From Caballeronia sp. Lep1P3 (lineage in GTDB: Bacteria; Pseudomonadota; Gammaproteobacteria; Burkholderiales; Burkholderiaceae): a DNA stretch of 64,000 bases. A program made the translations under genes and the position numbers. The stretch is taken from contig NZ_CP084267.1 in assembly GCF_022879595.1 (NCBI RefSeq), positions 310,001 to 374,000 on the forward strand. Reading direction: 5' to 3'. The notes under the pieces are model-generated. The model was not told where the DNA came from. It saw only the letters and a program-made list of their open reading frames with translations, and ran no database searches. Each line of letters opens with the position of its first letter. The stretch's first letter is position 1. Shown here piece after piece: positions 8,244 through 16,869 of this stretch.

Positions 8244-9334
8244 TGCCCTTGCTCGGCATCACGAAGCCCATCATTCAGGCGCCGATGGCGGGCGTGAGCA
8301 CGCCGGCGCTTGCGGCGGCGGTATCGAACGCGGGCGGACTCGGCTCGCTCGGCGTCGGCGCGATGAACGCGGACGGCGCGCGCAAAGTGATTCGCGAGAC
8401 GCGCGCGCTGACGGACAAGCCGTTCAACGTCAACGTGTTTTGCCATCGGCCCGCGCAGGCGAACGAAGCCATCGAGAAAGCGTGGATCGACTGGCTCGCG
8501 CCGGTCTTCGCGCAATACGGCGCGAAGCCGCCGCAAAAGCTGAGCGAGATCTATACGAGCTTTATCGTCGATGACGCGATGCTCGACATGTTCCTCGAAG
8601 AGAGGCCGCCGATCGTCAGCTTTCATTTCGGACTTCCGTCAGACGACACGCTCGAGGCATTGCGCCGCGCCGGCATCACGCTGATCGCATCGGCGACGAA
8701 TCTGCGTGAAGCGCAACAACTCGCCGACGCGGGCATCGATGCGATCGTCGCGCAGGGCATCGAAGCGGGCGGGCATCGCGGCGTCTTCGATACGGACGCA
8801 CACGACGACGCAAACGACGACGCGCTCGGCACGTTCGCGCTCACGCGCCTCATCGCAAGCCGGTTCGACGTGCCGGTGATCGCGGCGGGCGGCATCATGG
8901 ATGGCGCGGGAATTGCGGCCGCGCTCGCGCTCGGCGCACAGGCCGCGCAACTGGGAACGGCGTTCGTGCCGTGCACGGAGACATCGATCGACGAGGGTTA
9001 TCGCCGCGCGATCCTGAGCGATGCGGCGCAGCGCACGATCCTTACCGCTGCGATTTCCGGGCGTCCCGCGCGCAGCATCGTCAACAGGTTCACCGAACTG
9101 GGCGCACGCGCCGATGCGCCGCGCAATGCCGCGTATCCGATGACCTACGACGCGGGCAAGGCGCTGCACGCGGCGGCCAAAGCGCAAGGCGAGTTCGGCT
9201 ACGGCGCGCAATGGGCGGGGCAGGCCGCGGCGCTCGCGCGCGAATTGCCCGCGGCGGAACTGGTCGCGCGGCTCGTCACTGAGTTGCGCGAGAGCATCGC
9301 GGGCTTGCACCACTATGCGGCCGAAAGCGAGTAA
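8243..9334 (+). CDS. Nitronate monooxygenase (2-nitropropane dioxygenase) family flavoprotein
   Basis: A 363-residue TIM-barrel FMN enzyme of the nitronate monooxygenase / FabK family. N-terminal GITKPIIQAPMAGVSTP, the phosphate-binding GIEAGGHRG and IAAGGIMDGAGIAAAL are characteristic. It would oxidise alkyl nitronates such as propionate 3-nitronate; a detoxification role is likely. A FabK-like enoyl-ACP reductase is less likely. The start is ATG 8243, where the family N-terminus begins, but the ribosome signal sits before a 9-codon leader in another frame (8214-8243). Transcription is probably independent of mmsA, which ends in a terminator. Confidence 0.85.
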   Translation: MPLLGITKPIIQAPMAGVSTPALAAAVSNAGGLGSLGVGAMNADGARKVIRETRALTDKPFNVNVFCHRPAQANEAIEKAWIDWLAPVFAQYGAKPPQKLSEIYTSFIVDDAMLDMFLEERPPIVSFHFGLPSDDTLEALRRAGITLIASATNLREAQQLADAGIDAIVAQGIEAGGHRGVFDTDAHDDANDDALGTFALTRLIASRFDVPVIAAGGIMDGAGIAAALALGAQAAQLGTAFVPCTETSIDEGYRRAILSDAAQRTILTAAISGRPARSIVNRFTELGARADAPRNAAYPMTYDAGKALHAAAKAQGEFGYGAQWAGQAAALARELPAAELVARLVTELRESIAGLHHYAAESE

Positions 9335-9467
9335 TCGCGCTGCTATCGGCATCAGGCCGGCGCTGTAAAGCTAAGTCGAAACGCTTCGTTGGATGCGTTC
9401 GCGTGGAGTGCTTCAATGTCTTCTCCCCAAGCGACTCAACGCGAACCCGCCAACAACGGAGCCATCG

Positions 9468-10418
9468 ATGTCCGATACCGTCTCGCTCGCCAACGCCTCT
9501 TCCAGCGACGCCGCACGTCAGCCCGCCGAATTCCACGAGCCGTTCCAGGTCCGCCCGATAGGCGGGCGCATCGGTGCCGAAGTGCGTGGGCTCACGCTCT
9601 CGGCCGATCTCGACGATGCCGCCATCGGCGCGATCAATGCGGCGCTGCTTCGGCATAAGGTGCTGTTTTTCCGCGGCCAGTCGCATCTCGACGACGCCGC
9701 GCAGGAAGCCTTCGCCGCGCGCTTCGGCGAGACGGTCGCGCATCCGACGGTGCCTTCGCTTGCGGGCGGCAGCCGTCTGCTGGAACTCGATTCGAAGCAC
9801 GGCACGCGCGCCAATTCCTGGCATACGGACGTGACTTTCGTCGATGCCTACCCGAAAATCTCGATCCTTCGCGGCGTGGTGATTCCGCCCGCAGGCGGCG
9901 ACACCGTGTGGGCCAATACCGCCGCCGCGTATGCGAACCTGCCGCAAGCCCTGCGCGATCTGGCGGACGGCTTGTGGGCGCTGCATTCGAACACTTACGA
10001 CTACGCCGCGACGCGCAGCACGCCCGATACCGAAGCGGACCGCGAGTATCGTCAGCAGTTCACCTCGACGCTTTACGAGACCGAGCATCCGGTCGTGCGC
10101 GTGCATCCGGAAACCGGCGAGCGCACGCTCGTCCTCGGCCACTTCGTGCAGCGCTTCCTGGGCCTTTCGCAGCGCGATTCGGACCGGCTCGCGGCCATCT
10201 TCCACGATCACGTCACGCGCCTCGAAAACACCGTGCGCTGGCGCTGGACGCAAGGCGACGTCGCGATCTGGGACAACCGCGCGACGCAGCACTATGCCGT
10301 CGCGGATTACGGCGACGCGCATCGCGTGGTGCGACGCGCGACCGTGCATGGCGACGTACCCATCGGCATCGACGGACGCACGAGCCGCATCGTCAGACGC
10401 GAGACGCGCACGCACTGA
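9468..10418 (+). CDS. TauD/TfdA family Fe(II)/2-oxoglutarate dioxygenase
   Basis: A 316-residue non-haem iron dioxygenase. The facial triad reads H119-T-D121 in NSWHTDVTF and a distal His275 in DNRATQHYAV; the 2-oxoglutarate-binding Arg follows in HRVVRRATVHG. TauD-type enzymes hydroxylate taurine or alkyl sulfonates/sulfates next to sulfur, releasing sulfite. The downstream SsuA/SsuC/SsuB-type transporter supports a role in sulfur scavenging from organosulfonates or sulfate esters. ATG 9468 (MSDTVSLAN) is chosen over an upstream in-frame ATG at 9393 because CGGAG precedes it. The next gene starts 33 bases after its stop. Confidence 0.87.
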   Translation: MSDTVSLANASSSDAARQPAEFHEPFQVRPIGGRIGAEVRGLTLSADLDDAAIGAINAALLRHKVLFFRGQSHLDDAAQEAFAARFGETVAHPTVPSLAGGSRLLELDSKHGTRANSWHTDVTFVDAYPKISILRGVVIPPAGGDTVWANTAAAYANLPQALRDLADGLWALHSNTYDYAATRSTPDTEADREYRQQFTSTLYETEHPVVRVHPETGERTLVLGHFVQRFLGLSQRDSDRLAAIFHDHVTRLENTVRWRWTQGDVAIWDNRATQHYAVADYGDAHRVVRRATVHGDVPIGIDGRTSRIVRRETRTH

Positions 10419-10451
10419 GCGCACCGCCCACGCCCACTTCGATATCGCCCG

Positions 10452-11534
10452 ATGACACCAAGCCCGATCCTTAGCCGCTTCACGCGCCATCTCGTTGCCT
10501 TGCTCGGCGCGGCGCTGCTCTCGGCCTCGGCCGCCCATGCCGCCGAACCCGCCGTGGTACGCATCGGCGTCGCGCAGCAAGGCTCGGGCGATCCGCCCGT
10601 CTTTGGCGGGTCGCCCGCCGCGACCGCACTTCTACAGCATCGCGTGGAAGATGCGCTCAAGCCCGAACACGTCGACGTGCAATGGATCTTCTTCAAGGGC
10701 GCGGGACCGGCCGTGAACGAAGCCCTCGCGAACAAGCAGATCGACTTCGCTTATCAGGGCGATCTGCCTTCGGTGCTCGGACGCGCGAACGGACTCAAGA
10801 CGCACTTGCTGCTCGCGTCGAACGTGCGCGCGGGCGTCTATCTCGCCGTGCCGCCCGGCTCCGACATCAAGAGCGTGAAGGACCTCAAGGGCAAGCGCGT
10901 CGGCATCTTCCGGGGAACCAACCTTCAGTTGGTCACGGACAACGTGCTGAAGGAGAACGGTCTCACCGAGCGCGACCTTCGCGTCATCAATCTGGATACG
11001 GCGGCGGCGCAAGCGGCGCTCGCATCGAAGGGCGTGGATGCGGTGTTCCTCGACTATTCGCTCTTCAAGCTGCAACGGCAGGGGCTCGCGAAGATCGTCT
11101 ATGCGTCGCGCGACGGCGGTTTGCAGCTCACGCGGCAGGCGCATCTGCTGGTTCTCGACGACTACGAGCGCGGGCATGCCGATACGGTGCAGAAGGTCGT
11201 GACCGCGGTCGTCCAGGCGGCGCAATGGCAGTCGAACGAAGCGAACCGCAGCGCGCTCTTCACGCTGTGGGCGAAGTCCGGCGTGCCGGCCGAATCGTGG
11301 CAGGACGAGTACGCGAATCAGTCGCTCAAGGACCGCAGCTCGCCGCTCATCGATCCGTTTCTCGTCGCGCGATACCAAGCCGTCGCCAACGATGCGCTGC
11401 GCCTGAACCTGATTCGTCAGCCCGTCAGCGTGGATGGCTGGTTCGAGCCGAAGTATCTGAATCAGGCGATCAAAACGCTCAATCTCGACGGCTACTGGCC
11501 GCGCTTCGATGCGTCGGGCAACCCGCTCGCGTAA
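10452..11534 (+). CDS. Aliphatic sulfonate-type ABC transporter substrate-binding protein
   Basis: A 360-residue periplasmic binding protein of the SsuA/TauA/NitT class. A Sec signal peptide (RHLVALLGAALLSASAAHAA, residues about 12-31) is followed by VVRIGVAQQGSGDPP, FKGAGPAVNEALANKQIDFAYQGD and LKGKRVGIFRGTN, the usual ligand-lobe pattern. It would deliver an organosulfur compound to the two permeases encoded next. The gap to the dioxygenase is 33 bases and to the first permease 32 bases, so this is one operon. The exact ligand is inferred from the dioxygenase. Confidence 0.87.
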   Translation: MTPSPILSRFTRHLVALLGAALLSASAAHAAEPAVVRIGVAQQGSGDPPVFGGSPAATALLQHRVEDALKPEHVDVQWIFFKGAGPAVNEALANKQIDFAYQGDLPSVLGRANGLKTHLLLASNVRAGVYLAVPPGSDIKSVKDLKGKRVGIFRGTNLQLVTDNVLKENGLTERDLRVINLDTAAAQAALASKGVDAVFLDYSLFKLQRQGLAKIVYASRDGGLQLTRQAHLLVLDDYERGHADTVQKVVTAVVQAAQWQSNEANRSALFTLWAKSGVPAESWQDEYANQSLKDRSSPLIDPFLVARYQAVANDALRLNLIRQPVSVDGWFEPKYLNQAIKTLNLDGYWPRFDASGNPLA

Positions 11535-11566
11535 CGCTCATCCATTTCGCTAGGAGATTTCCGCAC

Positions 11567-12394
11567 ATGGCGAACGCACTCTCGCGCGTGCAGCTTTTTA
11601 CGGGCCGCGAACGCGCCCGCCACTCTTTCGCCGATACGGCGCGCGCGATCGCGTGGACCGCGCTTCCCTGGCTCGTGCCCGTTGCGTGCGCGCTGCTGTG
11701 GGTGCTCGGCTCGCGCAACGGATGGATTTCCGCGCAGGTTCTGCCACCGCCCGCGCTCGTCTTCGATACGCTCGGCGCGCTTGTCAGAAGCGGCGAACTG
11801 TGGACGCATCTCGGCGCGAGCGTGTCGCGCGTGGCGGTGGGGTTCATCGGCGGCGTGGCGCTCGGCGTCGTGCTGGGCGCGTTGCTCGGTCTTTCGCGCT
11901 CGCTCGAAGCGTATGTGCTGCCGAGCTTCAACGCGATCGTTCAGGTGCCGGTGCTGGGCTGGCTGCCGTTTCTGATGATCGTCGTCGGCATCGGCGAGCC
12001 GCTGAAGTATCTGCTGATCGGTCACGCGGCGCTCGTGCCGGTGACGTTGAGCACGCTGCAGGGCTTTCGCGGCACGCCGCCCGCGCTGCGCGAAGTGGCG
12101 TCGGTGTATCGCCATACGCGCTGGCAGACCATCTTGCATGTGACGCTGCCCGCCGCGCTTCCGATGATCGGCACCGGCGTGCGCCTCGCGTTCACGAAGG
12201 CATGGCTTACGCTCGTCGTCGTGGAACTGGTGGCGTCGTCGGAAGGGCTCGGGTATCTCATCGTCTACGGGCGACAGCTCTTTCAGCTCGACCTCGTGCT
12301 GGCTGCGGTGTTGATCGTCGGGGCCATCGGTTATGTCGCGGACCGGTCGCTCAATGCGCTCGAACGCAAGCTCGATCGCGCGCACGCTCGATAA
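11567..12394 (+). CDS. ABC transporter permease (SsuC/TauC type), first copy
   Basis: A 275-residue inner-membrane permease with about six hydrophobic segments, starting at IAWTALPWLVPVACALLWVL. The cytoplasmic EAA loop that docks on the ATPase is visible as LREVASVYRHTRWQTILHVTLPAALP. ATG 11567 follows a TAGGAGA Shine-Dalgarno; the longer open frame runs back through the binding-protein gene and is not real. It pairs with a second, distinct permease 10 bases downstream, so the transporter may be a heterodimer, unlike the usual SsuC homodimer. Confidence 0.87.
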   Translation: MANALSRVQLFTGRERARHSFADTARAIAWTALPWLVPVACALLWVLGSRNGWISAQVLPPPALVFDTLGALVRSGELWTHLGASVSRVAVGFIGGVALGVVLGALLGLSRSLEAYVLPSFNAIVQVPVLGWLPFLMIVVGIGEPLKYLLIGHAALVPVTLSTLQGFRGTPPALREVASVYRHTRWQTILHVTLPAALPMIGTGVRLAFTKAWLTLVVVELVASSEGLGYLIVYGRQLFQLDLVLAAVLIVGAIGYVADRSLNALERKLDRAHAR

Positions 12395-12404
12395 GGGAGA
12401 CGCC

Positions 12405-13208
12405 ATGTCCACACTGGAACTGGAAGCAGGCAATGTCGATGCGCGCCGCGCGCGCGGACCGCGACGCTGGCGGGGCGCCGTACTGCCGCTTGCCGCGCTC
12501 GCGCTGTGGTGGTTCGTCACGCGTCACGCACAAAGCGAGCATGGCGTGATGGTCTCGCCCGCGCAAGTGCTGCATACGGCCATCGAGCAGGCACGAAGCG
12601 GTGCGCTTGCGCGCGCGCTCGAAGCATCGCTTGCGCGCGAATTGACAGGCTTCGCCATCGGCACGGCGCTCGGTCTCGCGCTCGGCGCGCTGCTCGGCAT
12701 GTCGAAGCTCGCGAATCGCGCGATTGCGCCGAGCTTCAACACGTTCAAGCAGGTCTCGCTCTTCGCGTGGATTCCGCTGATCTCCGTCTGGTTCGGTCTT
12801 GGAGATGCCGCGAAGGTCGTGTTCCTGTCGCTCGCGGCGCTGGTGCCGGTCGTCGTGCATACGAGCGACGGCATGCGCGCGGTGCCTGAAAAATGGATCG
12901 AAGTGGCGCGCACGTTCGGCTACGGCAGGCTGCAAACGCTATGGCACGTGGTGCTGCCCGCCGCGTTGCCTTCCATCTTCACGGGCGTCTATCTCGCGCT
13001 CATTTATTCGTGGCTCGCGACGCTCGGCGCGGAGTATCTGCTCGTCGCTGGCAGCGGCATCGGCAATACGCTCGTGGATGGCAGCGAGCAGTTCCGGATG
13101 GATCTCGTCGTGTTCGGCGTGATCGTGGTCGGCGTGACGGGCTGGGCGCTCAATGCGCTGGCGCGCGCGGTGCAGCGCCGCTGGTTCGACGCATCGCGCT
13201 TCATATAA
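12405..13208 (+). CDS. ABC transporter permease (SsuC/TauC type), second copy
   Basis: A 267-residue inner-membrane permease homologous in plan to the preceding one but clearly different in sequence. Hydrophobic segments include AVLPLAALALWWFV and FAIGTALGLALGALLGM, and the EAA loop is PEKWIEVARTFGYGRLQTLWHVVLPAALP. ATG 12405 has AGGGAGA upstream. It starts 10 bases after the first permease and ends 13 bases before the ATPase, in a tight transport operon. Confidence 0.87.
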   Translation: MSTLELEAGNVDARRARGPRRWRGAVLPLAALALWWFVTRHAQSEHGVMVSPAQVLHTAIEQARSGALARALEASLARELTGFAIGTALGLALGALLGMSKLANRAIAPSFNTFKQVSLFAWIPLISVWFGLGDAAKVVFLSLAALVPVVVHTSDGMRAVPEKWIEVARTFGYGRLQTLWHVVLPAALPSIFTGVYLALIYSWLATLGAEYLLVAGSGIGNTLVDGSEQFRMDLVVFGVIVVGVTGWALNALARAVQRRWFDASRFI

Positions 13209-13221
13209 GGAAACCTACGGA

Positions 13222-13986
13222 ATGGCAACACTCACGCAGGACGGCAGCCTCGCATTGCGCCACGTCACCAAGCGCTTTTCCGCCGATGACGCCGCGCCCG
13301 TGCTCGATCACATCGATCTCGACGTGGCGAGCGGCGAGTTCGTGAGCATCGTCGGGGCGAGCGGTTGCGGGAAATCGACGCTGCTGCGGCTCGTCGCGGG
13401 ACTGGACGGCGCATTCGACGGCGAGATCGACTTCGGCGGCGCGCGCGTCATATCGACGGACCTGTCGCGCGGCATCGTGTTTCAGGATCATCGGCTCTTT
13501 CCGTGGCTCGATGTCGCGCAAAACATCGCGGTCGCGCTGCGCAATGCGCCGTTATCGCGGCAGGAGAAGGCGCGCGCCGTGGCGGAGCATGTCGCGCTCG
13601 TCGGGCTGCGCGGCTACGAGCGGCACTATCCGCATCAGTTGTCGGGCGGCATGGCGCAGCGCGTGGCCATCGCGCGCGGCCTCGTGAATCGTCCGCGTCT
13701 GCTTTTGCTCGACGAACCGTTCGGCGCCCTCGATGCGTTGACGCGCGCGCGCATGCAGGACGAATTGCAGCGCATCTGGGCCGCCGAGCGCATCACGATG
13801 GTGCTCGTCACGCACGATGTCGAGGAAGCGGTGCTGCTCGCGGACCGCGTCGTCGTGATGCAGGCGCGTCCGGGCCGGATCGCCGATGTGATCGATGTCG
13901 ATCTGCCGAGGCCACGCGCGCGCACCGATGCGCGAATCGCGCGGGTGAAAGACGAGATCGTCGCGGAGTTTTTCTCCGAGGCGTGA
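13222..13986 (+). CDS. ABC transporter ATP-binding protein (SsuB/TauB type)
   Basis: A 254-residue ABC ATPase that powers the transporter encoded upstream. Walker A is GASGCGKST, the Q loop is IVFQDHRLFPWL, the signature is LSGGMAQR, Walker B is LLLLDEPFGALD, and the switch His is in LVTHDVEEAV. These are the motifs of the nitrate/sulfonate/taurine subfamily. ATG 13222 has an AAGGAAA Shine-Dalgarno. It is the last gene of the operon; its stop is one base from the stop of the convergent penicillin-binding protein gene. Confidence 0.92.
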   Translation: MATLTQDGSLALRHVTKRFSADDAAPVLDHIDLDVASGEFVSIVGASGCGKSTLLRLVAGLDGAFDGEIDFGGARVISTDLSRGIVFQDHRLFPWLDVAQNIAVALRNAPLSRQEKARAVAEHVALVGLRGYERHYPHQLSGGMAQRVAIARGLVNRPRLLLLDEPFGALDALTRARMQDELQRIWAAERITMVLVTHDVEEAVLLADRVVVMQARPGRIADVIDVDLPRPRARTDARIARVKDEIVAEFFSEA

Positions 13987-13987
13987 C

Positions 13988-16363
13988 TTATTCCGCGGAC
14001 GATGCGGGCGCGGGCGCTTCGCTCGCCGAGGACGGCAAGAGCGGCGGCATCGTCGAGAATACCGGCGGTCTCGGCGCATCCTCGGTCACGACCGCTTCCG
14101 CTTCGGGCTCCGACGAAGCGGGCGCGCGCTTCACATGAACGCGCTTTTGCGGGGCCGTTTGCGCCGGCTTCGGCTGCGTCTTGCGGAAGGTTTCATCGAT
14201 CCATGTGCGCAGGCGCGCGACCATCGTCTGCCAGGCGCTCGGCAGCGGTTGCGTATCGAAACGCGCACGCGCGTCGATCAGATGCGAGCGCAACGCGCGC
14301 TGCGTGAAATCGCCGACCATCGGCAACGCGCTGTGCGCGCCTTGTCCCCAGTAGTCGCTGCGCAGCGTGACGCGGCTATCGTTGAAGCCGACCCATGCGC
14401 CCGCCACGAGCTGCGGATGCATCAGGATGAACCAGCCGTCCGCGTTGTCCTGCGTCGTGCCGGTCTTGCCCGCGACATCGCCGCGAATGCCGAAGCGCGT
14501 GCGAATGGCCGTGCCCGTGCCGCGATTCACGACATCGCGCATCACGTCGATGAGCTTGTGCGTCGCATCGGCGGAGAGCGCGCGCTGCGGCGTGCTCTCG
14601 AACTGCGCGAGCACGTCGCCCTTCCTGTTCTCGATGCGCGTGACGAGCAACGGCTCCATGTAGTTGCCATCGTTGGCGATCGTGCCGTAGGCCGACACCA
14701 TTTCCTTGAGCGTGACGGGACTCGTGCCGAGCGCGAGCGACGGCACCGCGTCCAGATGACTTTCCCGCACGCCCATGTCGCGCGCGAGCCGCGCGACGCG
14801 CGCGGGGCCGACCGTCTGCATCAGTTGCGCGGTGATGCGGTTCTTCGAGAACGCGATGCCGTCGCGCAGGCTGACGGCGCGGCCGCTCGGCGGCGTTTCG
14901 TCGGTCGGGCGCCACGTCTCGTTGCCGCTCACGGCAATCGTCACGTCCTGATCGATGAACGTGTCCGACGGCATCGCGCCGCGCTCGAAGGCCGCGCCAT
15001 ACACGAACGGTTTGAAAGTCGAGCCGGGCTGACGGCGCGCCTGCGCGACGTGATCGAACGGGTCCTGCGTGAAGTCGCGGCTGCCGACCCACGCCTTGAT
15101 CTGGCCATTGCGCGGATCGAGCGCGACAAAGCCCGCCTGCACGCGCGTCTTGTTCTCGCAGAGCGCCCGCATGAAATCGCGGTTCGCGGCGAGATGCGCG
15201 AGCGCATCGGCGTCGTTCGCGCCCGCATCGCGCGCCGCGCGATAGTCGCCCGTCTCGCGGATGAACGCGCGCGCAAGCTCCGCGTTCGCGCTCGCGCAGC
15301 CGCCTCGTCCGCCCCATGCGGCGTTCGCGATCGACTGCAACTGATTGCCCTGCAACGCGAGCGCTTGCGCGGCCATCGCCTGAAGACGCGAGTCGATGGT
15401 CGTGCGCACGACGAGGCCATCGGAATAGATGTTGAAGTCGTTGTCGTCGGCCCATGAAATGAGCCACTTGCGCAATTGCTGCGCGAAATGCGGCGCGCGT
15501 CCCGGCTCTTCGGTCTGCCGCTCGAAGTCGATGCGAAGCGGGCGCTTCTTCAGCGCGTCGAGCTTGTTCGGCGCGAGATGGCCGAAGCGCACCATTTGCC
15601 CGAGCACGATGTTGCGTCTGTCGAGCGCGCGCTCCGGATTGATGACCGGGTTGTAGTAGCTGTTGCCCTTCAGCATGCCGATGAGCGTAGCGCTTTGCAG
15701 CACGTCGAGCTGGTCCGCGGACGTGTCGAAATACGTGCGCGCGGCCATTTCGATGCCATACGCGTTGTACAGGAACGGCACCGTGTTCAGATACGTTTCG
15801 AGAATCTCGTCCTTCGAATAGACCGCTTCGATCTTGAACGCGGTGATCGCTTCCTTCAGTTTGCGCGTGAGCGTCTGCGAGCGGCCGATTTCATCGGGAT
15901 ACAGATTGCGCGCGAGTTGCTGCGTGAGCGTGGAGCCGCCCTGACGGTCGCCCGAGAATGTATGCAGCGCCGCCGATGCCGTGCGCCGCCAGTCGATGCC
16001 GTGATGCGCGTAAAAGCGCCGGTCTTCTGTCGCGATCAGCGCATCGATCACTTGCGGCGAGATTTGCCGCAGGCTCACCCATTCACGATGCGTCGGCCTG
16101 AACTCGGCGAGGAGCTTGCCGTCGGCGGAATAGATCTGCGCGGGTTGATCGACCTTGGCCTTGCGGATATCACTGATGCCGGGCGTGAACGGGATCAGCG
16201 CCAGCACATACAGCACGAACAGCGCTGGCACGAGCAGCAGCGTGCGGGGCCGGACATGCGGACGCAGCCGGGCCGCGAGACGGACGAGCATCGCGTGCGC
16301 GATGGCTTTGAATTCGGGCGCGGTCAAGACGAAACGGCAGGCAGAGGCGTGGAAAGCCTGCAT
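13988..16363 (-). CDS. Bifunctional penicillin-binding protein 1 (transglycosylase/transpeptidase)
   Basis: A 791-residue class A penicillin-binding protein that polymerises and cross-links peptidoglycan. After a cytoplasmic N-terminus there is one membrane helix (about 43-62, LLLVPALFVLYVLALIPF). The GT51 transglycosylase domain has EDRRFYAHHGIDW with the catalytic Glu, and GGSTLTQQLARNLY. The transpeptidase domain has SxxK in GSTFKPFVYG, SxN in FSKNRITAQL, and KTGTT. A Pro/Ala-rich tail of about 60 residues ends the protein. It resembles the PBP1C/1A group. ATG 16363 is the first start; ATG 16291 is an alternative. It is convergent with the ABC operon and not co-transcribed with obvious wall genes. 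Confidence 0.9.
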   Translation of the reverse strand: MQAFHASACRFVLTAPEFKAIAHAMLVRLAARLRPHVRPRTLLLVPALFVLYVLALIPFTPGISDIRKAKVDQPAQIYSADGKLLAEFRPTHREWVSLRQISPQVIDALIATEDRRFYAHHGIDWRRTASAALHTFSGDRQGGSTLTQQLARNLYPDEIGRSQTLTRKLKEAITAFKIEAVYSKDEILETYLNTVPFLYNAYGIEMAARTYFDTSADQLDVLQSATLIGMLKGNSYYNPVINPERALDRRNIVLGQMVRFGHLAPNKLDALKKRPLRIDFERQTEEPGRAPHFAQQLRKWLISWADDNDFNIYSDGLVVRTTIDSRLQAMAAQALALQGNQLQSIANAAWGGRGGCASANAELARAFIRETGDYRAARDAGANDADALAHLAANRDFMRALCENKTRVQAGFVALDPRNGQIKAWVGSRDFTQDPFDHVAQARRQPGSTFKPFVYGAAFERGAMPSDTFIDQDVTIAVSGNETWRPTDETPPSGRAVSLRDGIAFSKNRITAQLMQTVGPARVARLARDMGVRESHLDAVPSLALGTSPVTLKEMVSAYGTIANDGNYMEPLLVTRIENRKGDVLAQFESTPQRALSADATHKLIDVMRDVVNRGTGTAIRTRFGIRGDVAGKTGTTQDNADGWFILMHPQLVAGAWVGFNDSRVTLRSDYWGQGAHSALPMVGDFTQRALRSHLIDARARFDTQPLPSAWQTMVARLRTWIDETFRKTQPKPAQTAPQKRVHVKRAPASSEPEAEAVVTEDAPRPPVFSTMPPLLPSSASEAPAPASSAE

Positions 16364-16424
16364 CGTAACGCATCTTTACAGTGCGCTTGCCGTGCCTCCC
16401 GCCGCGCGCATTCGGCGCGTTCCT

Positions 16425-16778
16425 TCATGCCTTCTTCACGAATTCGGATTTCAGGCTCATTGCGCCGAAGCCGTCGACTTTGCAGTCGATATCGTGATCG
16501 CTGTCCACGAGGCGGATGTTCTTGACCTTCGTGCCCATCTTGATGACGCCGCCCGAGCCTTTCAGTTTCAAGTCTTTGATGACGGTGACCGTGTCGCCGT
16601 CCTGAAGAATGTTGCCCGCGCTATCGCGATACACCTTCGCGGCAGGTTCGGCGGACGCGCCCGCCTGTGTACCTGATTGCGCGCTCCATTCATGCGCGCA
16701 TTCGGGGCAAATGAAGACGCCGCCATCTTCGTAGGTGAATTCGGAATGGCATTGCGGGCAGGGCGGGAGTGCGCTCAT
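16425..16778 (-). CDS. PhnA-like zinc-ribbon protein (YjdM family)
   Basis: A 117-residue cytoplasmic protein. Residues 7-32 form a zinc ribbon with CPQC and CPEC, and the C-terminal half is the PhnA domain ([32 protein letters not shown]). The family was named after the phosphonate region of E. coli but has no established role in phosphonate breakdown. ATG 16778 has a GAAGGA Shine-Dalgarno. It lies 61 bases upstream of the penicillin-binding protein gene on the same strand and could be co-transcribed with it. Confidence 0.85.
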   Translation of the reverse strand: MSALPPCPQCHSEFTYEDGGVFICPECAHEWSAQSGTQAGASAEPAAKVYRDSAGNILQDGDTVTVIKDLKLKGSGGVIKMGTKVKNIRLVDSDHDIDCKVDGFGAMSLKSEFVKKA

Positions 16779-16869
16779 CGGGAATCCTTCGGTATTGCTG
16801 TTCGAAAGCGCGAGAGTATAGCGCCGCGCGTTATGCCCGATGAGCGCCGTTGTGCCGCTTCCCGTGCCG

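Noticed and set aside
6566..8626. A 686-codon minus-strand open frame opposite mmsA and the nitronate monooxygenase gene
   Set aside because: It is His/Arg/Ala rich with no family motifs and is fully explained as the reverse shadow of two well-supported genes.
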